From assembly GCA_018241745.1 (NCBI GenBank), contig JAFEDG010000003.1, positions 1 to 60,133 of the forward strand: a stretch of 60,133 bases of DNA. The letters are read 5' to 3'. The notes below the pieces were generated by a model. It was not told the origin of the DNA. It searched no databases and saw only the letters and a list, made by a program, of their open reading frames with translations. Made by a program: the position numbers and the translations under genes. Below, one piece after another: positions 8,591-19,354 of the stretch. This stretch comes from Pseudomonadota bacterium (GTDB taxonomy: Bacteria; Pseudomonadota; Gammaproteobacteria; Burkholderiales; Casimicrobiaceae). Each line of letters opens with the position of its first letter. Within the stretch, counting starts at the first letter, position 1.

Positions 8591-9601
8591 CTAGCAGGCC
8601 GCGCGCGCCTCGCTCGCGAGCATCGCGAAGCTCGCGAGCCAGTGCGCGCCGCCGTAGTCCCCGCTCGCAAGGCCCTCGCGGCCGGCGGTTTCATGATCAC
8701 GCGCCTGCACGACCGTTGCCGCGCGTTCAGCACCCGGGAGCCCTGCCGCGATCTCGTACAAAGACCACGCGCGCGACAGGTTGAGGCCGTCGAGATGGAC
8801 GATCTGGGGGTCGGTGCGATCGGCGACGCGCACCGGCGCGAGCACGCGCGTGCCGTCGACGAGGCCCGGCAGGAACGCCGCGAGCCAGGCGTGATAGTCA
8901 CCGGCGTCCAGCACGCGCCGCATCAGCGCGGCTTCCATCAGCGCCGGCGACAGGAAGTCGGTGCCCGACGGCTCCCAGCGCACCGGCGCGTCGCGGTCTT
9001 GCGCGTACCAGTGCGTTGCCTTGTCGCGCAACGTCGCCGCAAGCGTCGTGTCGCCGCACGCGTCGGCATAGTCGAGCGCCAGCGCCAGCCCGAACGCCGA
9101 GTTGGCGTGCAGGCCGTGGCGGATCGGGTAATCGGCGCGCGGCAGATAGCCGTCGTAGCGCGCCACGATGACGGCAACGAGCGGCGCCAGCGCCGAGCGC
9201 CACCGCGCTGCGGCGTCGCCGAGGTCGCGCAACGCCGCAGCGAGCTTCAGCAGCCACGCCCAGCCGTAGGTTCGCTCGAACGTGCCGGTACCGGGCCGCG
9301 CGAAGTACGCGCATTCGCCGGCGATCGCAGTGGGCGCGAGGTGGCGGTCGAACGTTGCGGTGATCGCGTCGCAGGGCGCGATGCCAGTCGCGTGCTTCAT
9401 CAGGCGCGCGAGCAGCCAGTGCATGTGCACGCACGAATGCCAGTCGTAGCTGCCGTAGAACGCGGGGTGCAATTCGCGCGGCGTCGCGCCGTCGGCCGCC
9501 GTCAGCCACAGGTGCTGCGGATGATTCGGATACTCGCGGACGACGTTGGCAAGCGCCACGGCGGCCCAGCGTTCCGCTTCGGCGCGCGTGACGACGGTCA
9601 T
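8591..9601 (-). CDS. DUF2891 domain protein
   Basis: A 336-residue soluble protein of the DUF2891 family, whose biochemical function is not established. The family pattern is clear: YPNHPQHLW near the N terminus, HPAFYGSYDWHSCVHMHWLL with its His/Trp cluster, TYGWAWLLKLA, the YPIRHGLHANSAFGLALALDYA segment, and GTDFLSPALMEA. The many aromatic and histidine residues on an all-helical (alpha/alpha-toroid-like) plan resemble carbohydrate-active or terpene-type barrels, but that is only structural inference. The gene sits 10 bases from the HAD phosphatase and 11 from rmuC, so HAD, DUF2891, rmuC and mtfA form one tight minus-strand run. A role in sugar metabolism would fit the HAD neighbour but is not shown. 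Confidence 0.85.
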   Translation of the reverse strand: MTVVTRAEAERWAAVALANVVREYPNHPQHLWLTAADGATPRELHPAFYGSYDWHSCVHMHWLLARLMKHATGIAPCDAITATFDRHLAPTAIAGECAYFARPGTGTFERTYGWAWLLKLAAALRDLGDAAARWRSALAPLVAVIVARYDGYLPRADYPIRHGLHANSAFGLALALDYADACGDTTLAATLRDKATHWYAQDRDAPVRWEPSGTDFLSPALMEAALMRRVLDAGDYHAWLAAFLPGLVDGTRVLAPVRVADRTDPQIVHLDGLNLSRAWSLYEIAAGLPGAERAATVVQARDHETAGREGLASGDYGGAHWLASFAMLASEARAAC

Positions 9602-9611
9602 AGTCCCGGCC

Positions 9612-10313
9612 TCAGTGCGCGAGCAGCCGCGCGACGACGTCCGCCGTCGGCTCGAGCGAGCGGAACACGACGAAGGGTTCGTCGCCGCATGCTTCGCCGG
9701 CGCGATCGAGCCATGCGGCGGCGATGCCGGCGGCGCGCGCGCCCTCCACGTCGTGCTCGCGCGAGTCGCCGAGCATCACGGCTTCGTCGCGCGCGATGCG
9801 AAGCCGCGCGAGCGCCGCGTCGAAGATGCGCGGGTCGGGCTTGGCGACACCCACGTCCTCGGACGTCACCAGCGCATCGACGTGGGCGGCGAGCGCGAAG
9901 CGCGCAAGCTTCTCTTCCTGTTCCACCGTGACGTTGTTGGTGACGATCGCGACGGGCACGCGCTCGCGCAACGCGACCAGCAGTTCGCGCGCACCGGGGA
10001 CGGCACCGCGCAGCGACTGGTACAGCTCCCGGCCGAGTGTCGCGGCCGCCGCGTGCGGCGTGTCGCAGTGCGCGCCGGCAAAGGCGAACAGCCTTCGGTA
10101 GCGCTCGACGCGGGCTGCGTCGGGCGCCAGCCGGCCGAGCTGGACGTCGTGGTGCAAGTCGACCAGCACGCGCCGGCTCTCGTCGAGCAGCGCTTCGAAC
10201 GGAACCGCCTGCAGCGCCGGGTGGCGATCGCGCACGCCCGCCAGCGCCGCGCGATGCGCGTCGCGGTGGTCGACGAGCGTGTCGTCGAGGTCGATCAGGA
10301 CGCCGCGGATCAT
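9612..10313 (-). CDS. HAD-superfamily hydrolase (subclass IA phosphatase)
   Basis: A 233-residue cytoplasmic phosphohydrolase of the haloacid dehalogenase superfamily. Motif I is IDLDDTLVD with the nucleophile Asp8 and acid/base Asp10. Motif II is the Thr in AIVTNNVT, motif III the Lys in GVAKPDPRIF, and motif IV GDSREHDVEGARAAG. The helical cap between motifs I and II is of the C1 type, as in phosphoglycolate phosphatases, YjjG-type nucleotidases and N-acylneuraminate phosphatases; the sequence alone does not decide between them. It follows typA across a hairpin repeat (10320-10405) that may separate the transcripts, and it heads the minus-strand run leading to mtfA. Confidence 0.9.
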   Translation of the reverse strand: MIRGVLIDLDDTLVDHRDAHRAALAGVRDRHPALQAVPFEALLDESRRVLVDLHHDVQLGRLAPDAARVERYRRLFAFAGAHCDTPHAAAATLGRELYQSLRGAVPGARELLVALRERVPVAIVTNNVTVEQEEKLARFALAAHVDALVTSEDVGVAKPDPRIFDAALARLRIARDEAVMLGDSREHDVEGARAAGIAAAWLDRAGEACGDEPFVVFRSLEPTADVVARLLAH

Positions 10314-10319
10314 GGCCTT

Positions 10320-10405
10320 GGGTCCGACCCTATTTTCCGCAGGAAAATAGGGTCGGACCCGGTCGTTCGATGCTGCGCAGGAAAATAGGGTCGGACCCGG
10401 TCGTT
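10320..10405. repeat. Perfect 19-bp hairpin plus 30-bp direct repeat of one arm
   Basis: Bases 10320-10338 (GGGTCCGACCCTATTTTCC) and 10342-10360 are perfect inverted copies separated by GCA. Bases 10338-10367 recur exactly at 10376-10405, a 30-bp direct repeat offset by 38 bases. The second copy runs into the first two bases (read on the + strand) of the typA stop codon, and the first arm begins six bases upstream of the HAD start. The A/T-rich core stands out from the surrounding 70% GC. Elements of the form GGGTC(C/A)GACCC-ATTTTC are, as I recall, recurrent intergenic repeats in betaproteobacteria, but I cannot confirm copy number from this window. It could act as a bidirectional transcription barrier or a REP/MITE-like element. 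Confidence 0.9.
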
Positions 10406-12257
10406 ACGCCGCCTCGCGGCTCGCGCGCTTGCGCTCGTGTTCCTTGAGGAAGCGCTTGCGGATGCGGATCGACTGCGGCGTCACCTCGACGAGCTCGTCG
10501 TCGGCGATGAATTCCACCGCGTACTCGAGCGTGAGCTCGATCGGCGGGGTCAGCGCGATCGCCTCGTCCTTGCCGGACGCGCGGATGTTCGTGAGCTGCT
10601 TGCCCTTGATCGGGTTGACGACGAGGTCGTTGTCACGGCTGTGGATGCCGATGACCATGCCTTCGTACAGCGCGTCGCCCGGCGACACGAACATGCGGCC
10701 GCGCTCCTGCAGCTTCCACAGCGCGTACGCGACGGCGGCGCCGTCCTCGGCGGAGATCAGCACGCCGTTGCGACGCTCCGGGATGTCGCCCTTCATCGGC
10801 GCATAGCCATCGAACACGTGGCTCATGAGGCCGGTGCCGCGCGTCAGGTTCATGAACTCGCCCTGGAAGCCGATGAGGCCGCGCGCCGGGATCCGGTACT
10901 CGAGCCGCGAGCGGCCGCGCGCGTCGGATTCCATGTTGACGAGCTCGCCGCGCCGCGGGCCGAGCGCTTCCATCACGCCGCCCTGGTGCTGCTCCTCGAC
11001 GTCGACCGACAGCATCTCGTACGGCTCCTGGATCTCGCCGTCCACTTCGTGCGTCACGACGCGCGGGCGCGACACCGCGAGCTCGTAGCCTTCGCGGCGC
11101 ATGTTCTCGATCAGGATCGTGAGGTGCAGCTCGCCGCGGCCGGACACGAGGAAGGCGTCGGTATCCGCCGTATCCTGCACGCGCAACGCCATGTTCGTCA
11201 GCAGCTCGCGCGACAGCCGTTCACGGATGTTGCGCGACGTCACGTACTTGCCTTCGCGGCCGGCGAGCGGCGACGTATTGACCTGGAAGTACATCGACAG
11301 CGTCGGCTCGTCGACCGAGATGGGCGGCAGCGCCTCGGGCTGCTCGACGCTCGCAAGCGTGGTGCCGATCGCGAGCTCGTCGACGCCGGTGACGAGCACG
11401 ATGTCGCCGGCCGACGCCTCGTCGACCGGCTTGCGTTCCATGCCGGAGAACATGAACACCTGGCCCACCTTGGCCGTGCGCGGCGCGGCGCCCTCGGCGA
11501 GCGGGCCGTCGAGCACCGCCACCTGCTGGCCCGCGCGCAAGGTGCCGCGCCGGATGCGACCGATGCCGAGGCGGCCGACATAGCTCGAGTAGTCGAGCGC
11601 GGAGATCTGGAATTGCAGCCCGCCGTCGACGTCCGCCGTCGGCGCGGGTACGTGCGCCAACACGGCGTCGAACAGCGGCCGCATGTCGCCACCCTCGGCC
11701 ACGCCCGCCTTCGCCACGCTGACGTCGAGCGACGCCCAGCCGTTGAGCGCGGAAGCGTAGACGACCGTGAAGTCGAGCTGCTCGTCGTTGGCGCCAAGGC
11801 GGTCGAACAGGTCGAACGTCTGGTTGACGACCCATTCGGGCCGCGCGCCCGGGCGGTCCACCTTGTTGACGACGACGATGGGCTTCAGGCCCAGCGCGAG
11901 CGCCTTCATCGTGACGAAGCGCGTCTGCGGCATCGGGCCTTCGACGGCGTCGACGAGCAGCAGCACGCCGTCGACCATGCCCAGCACGCGCTCGACTTCG
12001 CCGCCGAAATCCGCGTGACCCGGCGTGTCGACGATGTTGATGTGCGTGCCGTTGTAGTCGATCGCGCAGTTCTTGGCGAGGATCGTGATGCCGCGCTCGC
12101 GCTCGATGTCGTTGCTGTCCATCATCCGCTCGCCGACGTGCTGGTGCTTGGCGAACGTGCCGGCCTGCACGAGCAGCTTGTCGACGAGCGTGGTCTTGCC
12201 GTGGTCGACGTGCGCGATGATGGCGATGTTGCGCAGGGCGCGGAGGGCGGCGGGCAT
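10404..12257 (-). CDS. typA: Ribosome-associated GTPase TypA/BipA
   Basis: BipA/TypA is a translational GTPase related to EF-G and LepA. It binds 70S ribosomes, helps 50S assembly at low temperature and supports stress and virulence programmes. The 617-residue protein begins [20 protein letters not shown] (G1), followed by RERGITI (switch I/G2), [15 protein letters not shown] (G3) and [11 protein letters not shown] (G4), then beta-barrel and EF-G-like domains III and V and the BipA-specific C terminus ending in a basic stretch ([17 protein letters not shown]). I set the start at the ATG at 12257, which has AGGAACC upstream; an upstream in-frame codon at 12308 adds 17 non-conserved residues. 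The stop codon is overlapped by a repeat element. Confidence 0.95.
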   Translation of the reverse strand: MPAALRALRNIAIIAHVDHGKTTLVDKLLVQAGTFAKHQHVGERMMDSNDIERERGITILAKNCAIDYNGTHINIVDTPGHADFGGEVERVLGMVDGVLLLVDAVEGPMPQTRFVTMKALALGLKPIVVVNKVDRPGARPEWVVNQTFDLFDRLGANDEQLDFTVVYASALNGWASLDVSVAKAGVAEGGDMRPLFDAVLAHVPAPTADVDGGLQFQISALDYSSYVGRLGIGRIRRGTLRAGQQVAVLDGPLAEGAAPRTAKVGQVFMFSGMERKPVDEASAGDIVLVTGVDELAIGTTLASVEQPEALPPISVDEPTLSMYFQVNTSPLAGREGKYVTSRNIRERLSRELLTNMALRVQDTADTDAFLVSGRGELHLTILIENMRREGYELAVSRPRVVTHEVDGEIQEPYEMLSVDVEEQHQGGVMEALGPRRGELVNMESDARGRSRLEYRIPARGLIGFQGEFMNLTRGTGLMSHVFDGYAPMKGDIPERRNGVLISAEDGAAVAYALWKLQERGRMFVSPGDALYEGMVIGIHSRDNDLVVNPIKGKQLTNIRASGKDEAIALTPPIELTLEYAVEFIADDELVEVTPQSIRIRKRFLKEHERKRASREAA

Positions 12258-12317
12258 GGCGGGTTCCTGGGAGGCGAGCGCGAAGGCAGCGTTGCTGCGG
12301 CGCGACAAAAACCTGCG

Positions 12318-12382
12318 ATTATAGGCTCCAAACCGGCATTTGCGCCAGAAGCTGGTTGAAAATCCGCGACTTAGGCTATAAT
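12318..12382. promoter_or_regulatory. Divergent promoters for typA (-) and rhlE (+)
   Basis: Two perfect TATAAT hexamers lie 53 bases apart in the typA-rhlE gap: one on the - strand (12318-12323) and one on the + strand (12377-12382). The + strand element has TTGAAA at 12356-12361 as a -35, with a short 15-base spacer. The - strand element has no good -35. The implied rhlE transcript would start near 12389, leaving a leader of about 180 bases. The typA transcript would have a leader of roughly 55 bases. Confidence 0.6.
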
Positions 12383-12397
12383 TGGCGTCCAGTAGTC

Positions 12398-12544
12398 GGG
12401 ACGGCCCTTCCGGTCACCGTCCCCCTCCCGCGATCGCCGCGGCAAAGCCCCGTCCACGGGGCCGGAGCGTCCCGCTCCCACGCACGGCGACGCCGTCCGT
12501 TGTTTGCATCGCACGTGCCTGGACCGGAAACCGCGTGAAGCGGT
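12398..12544 (+). promoter_or_regulatory. Structured 5' leader of rhlE
   Basis: The rest of the 310-base gap between typA and rhlE holds no gene but a run of small stem-loops on the rhlE side. They are GGGACGG/CCGTCCC (12398-12404 with 12417-12423), GCCCCG/CGGGGC (12447-12452 with 12457-12462), GGAGCG/CGCTCC (12464-12469 with 12473-12478) and ACCGC/GCGGT (12530-12534 with 12540-12544). The last ends ten bases before the ribosome-binding site AGGAGT (12554-12559). DEAD-box helicase genes in many bacteria have long leaders that mediate cold induction or autoregulation; that this one does so is inference. Confidence 0.4.
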
Positions 12545-12567
12545 AGGCCGCGCCAGGAGTCATCATT

Positions 12568-14010
<1,443 letters not shown>

Positions 14011-14051
14011 GCGGCGGCACGCCGTCCGGCGCCCGCGTCGCGCGGGTGTCC

Positions 14052-14084
14052 TTGCGGGCGGCGGAGCGCTTGCCGATAATCGGC
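14052..14084 (+). promoter_or_regulatory. Candidate gsiABCD promoter with a 13-bp palindrome over the -10
   Basis: TTGCGG (14052-14057) and GATAAT (14075-14080) are separated by 17 bases, a well-formed sigma-70-type pair. The -10 lies inside the perfect palindrome GCCGATAATCGGC (14072-14084). The predicted transcription start (about 14087) is almost on top of the TTG start codon at 14089, so the message would be nearly leaderless. The palindrome could be an operator, or chance in GC-rich DNA. Confidence 0.45.
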
Positions 14085-14088
14085 GGCG

Positions 14089-15957
14089 TTGACTCCCGCC
14101 GCCTCTTCCTCCCCTTCCGCACTGCTCGCGGTCGACGGCCTGACCGTCGAATTCGCGAGCCGCGAGCGCCGCGTCGTCGCGGTGCGCGACGCCTCGCTCG
14201 CCGTCGCGCGTGGCGAGACGCTCGCGATCGTCGGTGAATCCGGATCCGGCAAGTCGGTCACCGCGCTGGCGGTGATGCGGCTCGTCGAGCAGGGCGGCGG
14301 CCGCATCGCGGCGGGCCGCATGCCGTTCGTGCGCCGTGACGGCAGCGTCGTCGACCTCGCAACCGCCACCGGCACGACGATGCGCGCGATCCGCGGCGAC
14401 GAGATCGCGATGATCTTCCAGGAGCCGATGACGTCGCTGAACCCGGTGATGACGGCCGGCGCGCAGATCGCCGAGTCGATCCGGCTGCACCAGGGCGCCG
14501 ACGCCGTGGCCGCGCGCGCCGAAGCGCTGCGGATGCTGGAGCGCGTGCGCATCCCCGAAGCGAAGAGCGTGCTCGACCGCTACCCGCACCAGCTTTCCGG
14601 CGGCATGCGCCAGCGGGTGATGATCGCGATGGCGCTGTCGTGCAAGCCGTCGCTCCTGATCGCCGACGAGCCGACGACGGCGCTCGACGTCACCGTGCAG
14701 GCGCAGATCCTCGCGTTGATGCGGTCGCTGCGCGACGAGCTCGGCATGGCGATGCTGTTCATCACGCACGACATGGGCGTCGTCGCCGAGACGGCCGACC
14801 GCGTCGTCGTCATGCAGGGCGGCCGCGTCGTCGAGCAGGACGACGTGATGACGCTGTTCACGGCGCCGCGCGAGCCTTACACGCAGGCGCTGCTGCGCGC
14901 CGTGCCGCGGCTGGGTGCGCTGGCGGACGAGGACTTCCCGCGCAAGTTCGACCTGCCGGGCGCCGCGCCGGATGCGGCGGGCGCGGCCCCGCGTCCGGGC
15001 GCCGTGCTGTTGCGCGTCCACGACCTGACGACACGCTTCGCCGTGAAGGGCGGCTGGCTCGGGCGCGCGCAGCGCCGCGTGCATGCGGTCGAACGCGTCA
15101 GCTTCGACCTCCGCGCCGGCGAGACGCTGGCACTGGTCGGCGAATCCGGATGCGGCAAGTCGACGACGGGTCGCTCGCTGCTGAAGCTGGTGCCGATCAC
15201 GTCCGGCCACGTCGAGTTCGACGGCCGCGACCTCGTGCCGCTGTCGGCGCAGGCGATGCGGCCCGTGCGCCGCGACATCCAGATGGTGTTCCAGGACCCG
15301 TTCGCGTCGCTCGACCCGCGCGTGACGGTCGGCTATTCGATCGCCGAGCCGCTGTACATCCATGGCGTCGCCACCGGGCGCGCGGCCGAGGCGCGCGTCG
15401 CCGAGCTGTTGCAGCAGGTGGGCCTCGCGCCCGAGCATGCGCAACGCTACCCGCACGAGTTCTCGGGTGGCCAGCGGCAGCGGATCGCGATCGCGCGCGC
15501 GCTGGCGCTCAACCCGCGGGTCATCGTCGCCGACGAAGCCGTGTCGGCGCTGGACGTGTCGATCCGCGCGCAGGTCGTCAACCTGATGATGGACCTGCAG
15601 CAGCGGCTGGGACTCGCTTACCTCTTCATTTCGCACGACATGGCCGTCGTCGAGCGCGTCAGCCATCGCGTCGCGGTCATGTACCTCGGCCAGATCGTCG
15701 AGATCGGCCCGCGCCGCGCGGTGTTCGACCACCCGCAGCACCCGTACACGCGGCGGCTGCTCGCGGCCGTGCCCGTTGCCGACCCGCGTGAGCGCAAGCC
15801 CGCCGAAGCGCTATCATCGGCGGAAATCCCGAGCCCCATCCGCGCGCTCGGCGACGAACCCGTCACCGCGCCGCTCGTCGAAGTCGGCCCGGGTCACTAC
15901 GTCGCCCGCCACCCGGTCGGGCTCTACGGACGTCCCGTCATCCAGGAAGGAGCCTGA
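14089..15957 (+). CDS. gsiA: Glutathione/peptide ABC importer, double ATPase subunit GsiA
   Basis: GsiA energises import of glutathione (and, in relatives, di- and oligopeptides) through GsiC and GsiD. The 622-residue protein is a fusion of two ABC ATPases, the same length as Escherichia coli GsiA. The first half has Walker A GESGSGKS (residues 49-56), signature LSGGMRQR and Walker [13 protein letters not shown]. The second half has Walker A GESGCGKS (351-358), signature [15 protein letters not shown] and Walker [13 protein letters not shown], each followed by the oligopeptide-type C-terminal region with [11 protein letters not shown]. The only start that includes the conserved [11 protein letters not shown] strand is TTG 14089, which has no ribosome-binding site. 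It is the first gene of gsiABCD, and the gene order matches enterobacteria. Confidence 0.93.
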   Translation: MTPAASSSPSALLAVDGLTVEFASRERRVVAVRDASLAVARGETLAIVGESGSGKSVTALAVMRLVEQGGGRIAAGRMPFVRRDGSVVDLATATGTTMRAIRGDEIAMIFQEPMTSLNPVMTAGAQIAESIRLHQGADAVAARAEALRMLERVRIPEAKSVLDRYPHQLSGGMRQRVMIAMALSCKPSLLIADEPTTALDVTVQAQILALMRSLRDELGMAMLFITHDMGVVAETADRVVVMQGGRVVEQDDVMTLFTAPREPYTQALLRAVPRLGALADEDFPRKFDLPGAAPDAAGAAPRPGAVLLRVHDLTTRFAVKGGWLGRAQRRVHAVERVSFDLRAGETLALVGESGCGKSTTGRSLLKLVPITSGHVEFDGRDLVPLSAQAMRPVRRDIQMVFQDPFASLDPRVTVGYSIAEPLYIHGVATGRAAEARVAELLQQVGLAPEHAQRYPHEFSGGQRQRIAIARALALNPRVIVADEAVSALDVSIRAQVVNLMMDLQQRLGLAYLFISHDMAVVERVSHRVAVMYLGQIVEIGPRRAVFDHPQHPYTRRLLAAVPVADPRERKPAEALSSAEIPSPIRALGDEPVTAPLVEVGPGHYVARHPVGLYGRPVIQEGA

Positions 15958-15959
15958 CC

Positions 15960-17519
15960 ATGCAACGCAACCTGCGCGGCCCGCTGGCCGCACTGTTCGC
16001 CGCCGCGACGCTCGTTACGGCGAGCCTGCCGCTGCCCGCGCTGGCCGCGAAGGACGTCGTGTTCGCCGTCGCGTCGACGTTCACCACCACCGACCCGTAC
16101 GACGCCAACGACACGCTGTCGCAGGCGATGGCCAAGTCGTTCTACGAAGGCCTCTTCGGCTTCGACAAGGACATGAAGCTGATCCCCGTGCTGGCGGAGA
16201 GCTACGACGTCAGCAAGGACGGCCTCACGTACACGGTCAAGCTGCGCCACGGCGTCAAGTTCCACGACGGCACCGACTTCAACGCGGACGCGGTCAAGGC
16301 GAGCTTCGAGCACGTGCTCAACCCCGACCACCACCTGAAGCGCTTCGGGCTGTACAACAACAACATCGCGAAGATCGACGCCGTCGACCCCTACACGGTC
16401 CGCTTCACGCTGAAGACGCCGTTCTCGCCCTTCATCGCGCAGCTCGCGCATCCGTCGACGGTGATGATCAGCCCCGCCGCGCTCAAGCAATGGGGCGACA
16501 AGGACATCGCGTTCCATCCGGTGGGCACGGGACCGTTCAAGTTCGTCGAGTGGAAGCAGCCGGATTACCTCAAGGTGGCCAAGTTCGACGGCTACTGGCG
16601 CAAGGGTTACCCGAAGATCGACAGCATCACGTGGAAGCCGGTCATCGACAACAACACGCGCGCCGCGATGATGCAGACCGGCGAGGCGCAGTTCACGTTC
16701 CCGGTGTCGTACGAAGTCGCCGACGTGCTGAAGGCGAAGGCGGACCTCGAGGTCGTGGCCGCGCCGTCCATCGTGTTGCGCTACCTGTCGATGAACACGC
16801 AACAGAAGCCGTTCGACAACCCCAAGGTGCGCCAGGCGATCGCGTACGCGATCAACAAGGACGCGCTCGCCAAGGTCGCGTTCAACGGCTATGCGTCGCC
16901 GGCGGAAGGTGTCGCGCCGAAGGGCGTCGAATACTCGGTGAGCTTCGGCGCGTGGCCGTACGACGTCGCGAAGGCCAAGGCGCTGCTCGCCGAAGCCGGC
17001 TATCCGAACGGCTTCGAGACCGAGCTGTGGTCGGCGTACAACCACACGACGGCCGCCAAGGTCACGCAGTTCCTGCAGCAGCAGCTTGCGCAGGTGGGCA
17101 TCAAGACCAAGATCACGCTGCTCGAATCCGGCCAGCGCGTCCAGCAGGTCGAGAGCTGGCAGGACCCGGCCACGGCGCCGGTGCGGCTCTACTACGTCGG
17201 CTGGTCGACGTCGACCGGTGAAGCGGACTGGGCGCTGCGTCCGCTGCTCGCCAGCAGCTCGTGGCCGCCGCGGCTCTTCAACACGGCGTACTACAAGAGC
17301 GAGCGTTTCGACAACGACATCCGCAACGCGCAGCTCGCCACGACCAGCAGCGAGAAGGCCGCGCTGTACAAGGACGCGCAGGAGACCGCCTGGCACGACG
17401 CGCCGTGGGCGCCGCTCGTCGTCGAGAAGCTCCTGTCCGCCCACAGCCGCAAGCTGACCGGCGTCTACGTGATCCCGGACGCGTCGTTCGACTTCTGGCA
17501 GGCGGACCTCGCGCAGTAA
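15960..17519 (+). CDS. gsiB: Glutathione-binding periplasmic protein GsiB
   Basis: GsiB captures glutathione in the periplasm and hands it to the GsiCD channel. The 519-residue protein has a Sec signal peptide (about 1-29, ending LPALAA) and a cluster C (DppA/OppA-like) binding fold. It matches enterobacterial GsiB closely as I recall it: [75 protein letters not shown] and [12 protein letters not shown]. That resemblance makes glutathione (or gamma-glutamyl/sulfur peptides) more likely than general dipeptides. It starts two bases after the gsiA stop with AGGAAGGAG upstream and is the longest-conserved specificity determinant of the operon. Confidence 0.93.
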   Translation: MQRNLRGPLAALFAAATLVTASLPLPALAAKDVVFAVASTFTTTDPYDANDTLSQAMAKSFYEGLFGFDKDMKLIPVLAESYDVSKDGLTYTVKLRHGVKFHDGTDFNADAVKASFEHVLNPDHHLKRFGLYNNNIAKIDAVDPYTVRFTLKTPFSPFIAQLAHPSTVMISPAALKQWGDKDIAFHPVGTGPFKFVEWKQPDYLKVAKFDGYWRKGYPKIDSITWKPVIDNNTRAAMMQTGEAQFTFPVSYEVADVLKAKADLEVVAAPSIVLRYLSMNTQQKPFDNPKVRQAIAYAINKDALAKVAFNGYASPAEGVAPKGVEYSVSFGAWPYDVAKAKALLAEAGYPNGFETELWSAYNHTTAAKVTQFLQQQLAQVGIKTKITLLESGQRVQQVESWQDPATAPVRLYYVGWSTSTGEADWALRPLLASSSWPPRLFNTAYYKSERFDNDIRNAQLATTSSEKAALYKDAQETAWHDAPWAPLVVEKLLSAHSRKLTGVYVIPDASFDFWQADLAQ

Positions 17520-17543
17520 CCACCGCACCCCGGCAGGCGCCCC

Positions 17544-18464
17544 GTGCTGAATTACGTCGGCAAGCGCCTCGCCGGTTTGTTGCCGACGCTGGTGCTCGTC
17601 GGCGTCCTCGTCTTCCTGTTCGTCCACCTGCTGCCGGGCGACCCGGCCCGGCTCGCGGCCGGTCCCGAGGCGACGCCGGAAACGGTCGCGCTCGTCCGCC
17701 AGGACCTGGGGCTCGACAAGCCGCTGCCCACGCAGTTCGTCCGCTACGTCACCGGCGTGCTGCACTGGGATTTCGGCCAGTCGCTGCGCACGAAGCGGCC
17801 CGTGTCCGTCGAGATCGCGAGCCGCTTCATGCCCACGTTCTGGCTGACCGTGTGGAGCATGGCGTGGTCCGTCGCGTTCGGCATGGTCATCGGTGTCGTA
17901 TCGGCCGTGTGGCGCAACCGCTGGCCGGACCGGCTGGCCATGGCGATCGCCGTGTCCGGCATCTCGTTCCCCGCATTCGCGCTGGGCATGGTGCTGATGC
18001 AGGTGTTCTCGGTCAACCTGGGCTGGCTGCCCACCGTCGGCAACGACACGTGGAAGCACTACCTGTTGCCGTCGCTGACGCTCGGCGCCGCGGTGGCCGC
18101 GATCATGGCGCGCTTCACGCGCTCGTCGTTCGTCGACATCCTCGGCGACGACTTCATCCGCACCGCGCGCTCGAAGGGACTCGCCGAGCGGCAGGTGATC
18201 CTGCGGCACGGCTTGCGCAACGCGCTGATCCCGATCGTCACGATGATGGGGCTGCAGTTCGGCTTCCTGCTCGGCGGCTCGATCGTCGTCGAGAAGGTGT
18301 TCAACTGGCCGGGCCTGGGCCGCCTGCTCGTCGATGCGGTCGACATGCGCGATTACCCGGTCATCCAGGCGCTCGTGCTGCTGTTCTCGCTCGAGTTCAT
18401 CGTCATCAACCTGGTCGTCGACGTGCTGTACGGCCTCATCAACCCGGCGATCCGCTACCGATGA
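17544..18464 (+). CDS. gsiC: Glutathione ABC importer permease GsiC
   Basis: A 306-residue inner-membrane permease, the same length as enterobacterial GsiC, with six predicted transmembrane helices. It begins with the type-B peptide-permease pattern [16 protein letters not shown] and [13 protein letters not shown]. The EAA loop that docks the ATPase is visible as [28 protein letters not shown]. With GsiD it forms the translocation pore for the substrate delivered by GsiB. The start is a GTG (17544) preceded by GGCAGG. Its last codons overlap gsiD by four bases (ATGA). Confidence 0.93.
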   Translation: MLNYVGKRLAGLLPTLVLVGVLVFLFVHLLPGDPARLAAGPEATPETVALVRQDLGLDKPLPTQFVRYVTGVLHWDFGQSLRTKRPVSVEIASRFMPTFWLTVWSMAWSVAFGMVIGVVSAVWRNRWPDRLAMAIAVSGISFPAFALGMVLMQVFSVNLGWLPTVGNDTWKHYLLPSLTLGAAVAAIMARFTRSSFVDILGDDFIRTARSKGLAERQVILRHGLRNALIPIVTMMGLQFGFLLGGSIVVEKVFNWPGLGRLLVDAVDMRDYPVIQALVLLFSLEFIVINLVVDVLYGLINPAIRYR

Positions 18465-19354
18465 ACGCGTCCACCCCCGACGCGCTCGATTCCGCCGACA
18501 CGACGATCCGCAGCCCGTGGTCCGAGTTCTGGCGCAAGTTCCGCCGGCAGAAGGTGGCGGTCGTGGCCGGCGTGTTCGTCGTTCTGCTCGTCGTCGTCGC
18601 GGTCGCGGCACCGTGGCTCGTGCCCTACGACGCCGAGAACTACTTCGACTACGACAAGCTCAACGCGCCGCCGTCGCTCGCGCACTGGTTCGGCGTCGAC
18701 GCGCTCGGACGCGACATCTTCTCGCGGATCCTGATGGGCGCGCGGATCTCGCTCGCGGCGGGCTTCGTGTCGGTGGCCGTCGGCGCCGTCGTCGGCACGG
18801 TGCTGGGCCTCGTCGCCGGCTACTACGAAGGCTGGGCCGACCGCATCATCATGCGCATCTGCGACGTGCTGTTCGCGTTCCCGGGCATCCTGCTCGCGAT
18901 CGGCATCGTCGCGATCCTCGGCGGCGGCATGGCGAACGTGATCGCGGCCGTCGCGATCTTCAGCATCCCGACCTTCGCGCGCCTCGTCCGCGGCAACACG
19001 CTGGCGCTCAAGCACCTGACGTTCGTGGAGGCCGCGCGCAGCCTCGGCGCGACCGACGGCACGATCATGGGTCGCCACATCTTTCCGGGCACGATACCCG
19101 CGGTGATCGTCTATTTCTCGCTGCGTATCGGCACGTCGATCATCACCGCGGCGAGCCTGTCGTTCCTCGGCATGGGCGCGCAGCCGCCGACGCCCGAATG
19201 GGGTGCGATGCTCGACGCGGCGCGCGCCGACATGCTGACGGCGCCGCACGAAGCGCTGTTTCCCGCGCTGGCGATCTTCGTCACGGTGCTCGCGTTCAAC
19301 CTGCTGGGCGACGGCCTGCGCGACGCGCTCGATCCCCGGCTCGACCGGCGGTGA
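18461..19354 (+). CDS. gsiD: Glutathione ABC importer permease GsiD
   Basis: A 297-residue second permease of the Gsi importer. It has the N-terminal cytoplasmic segment with [16 protein letters not shown] typical of DppC/GsiD proteins, a first transmembrane helix (about 32-53), the [24 protein letters not shown] block and an EAA loop [21 protein letters not shown]. The C terminus [16 protein letters not shown] is the family signature. The ATG is set by the overlap with the gsiC stop (ATGA). The gene ends in a GTGA overlap with rlmM, which ties a rRNA-modification gene to the transport operon. Confidence 0.93.
   Translation: MNASTPDALDSADTTIRSPWSEFWRKFRRQKVAVVAGVFVVLLVVVAVAAPWLVPYDAENYFDYDKLNAPPSLAHWFGVDALGRDIFSRILMGARISLAAGFVSVAVGAVVGTVLGLVAGYYEGWADRIIMRICDVLFAFPGILLAIGIVAILGGGMANVIAAVAIFSIPTFARLVRGNTLALKHLTFVEAARSLGATDGTIMGRHIFPGTIPAVIVYFSLRIGTSIITAASLSFLGMGAQPPTPEWGAMLDAARADMLTAPHEALFPALAIFVTVLAFNLLGDGLRDALDPRLDRR

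Noticed and set aside
10338..10405. Direct repeats considered as a CRISPR remnant
   Set aside because: Only two copies with an 8-base gap, no cas genes, and one copy is part of a perfect hairpin.
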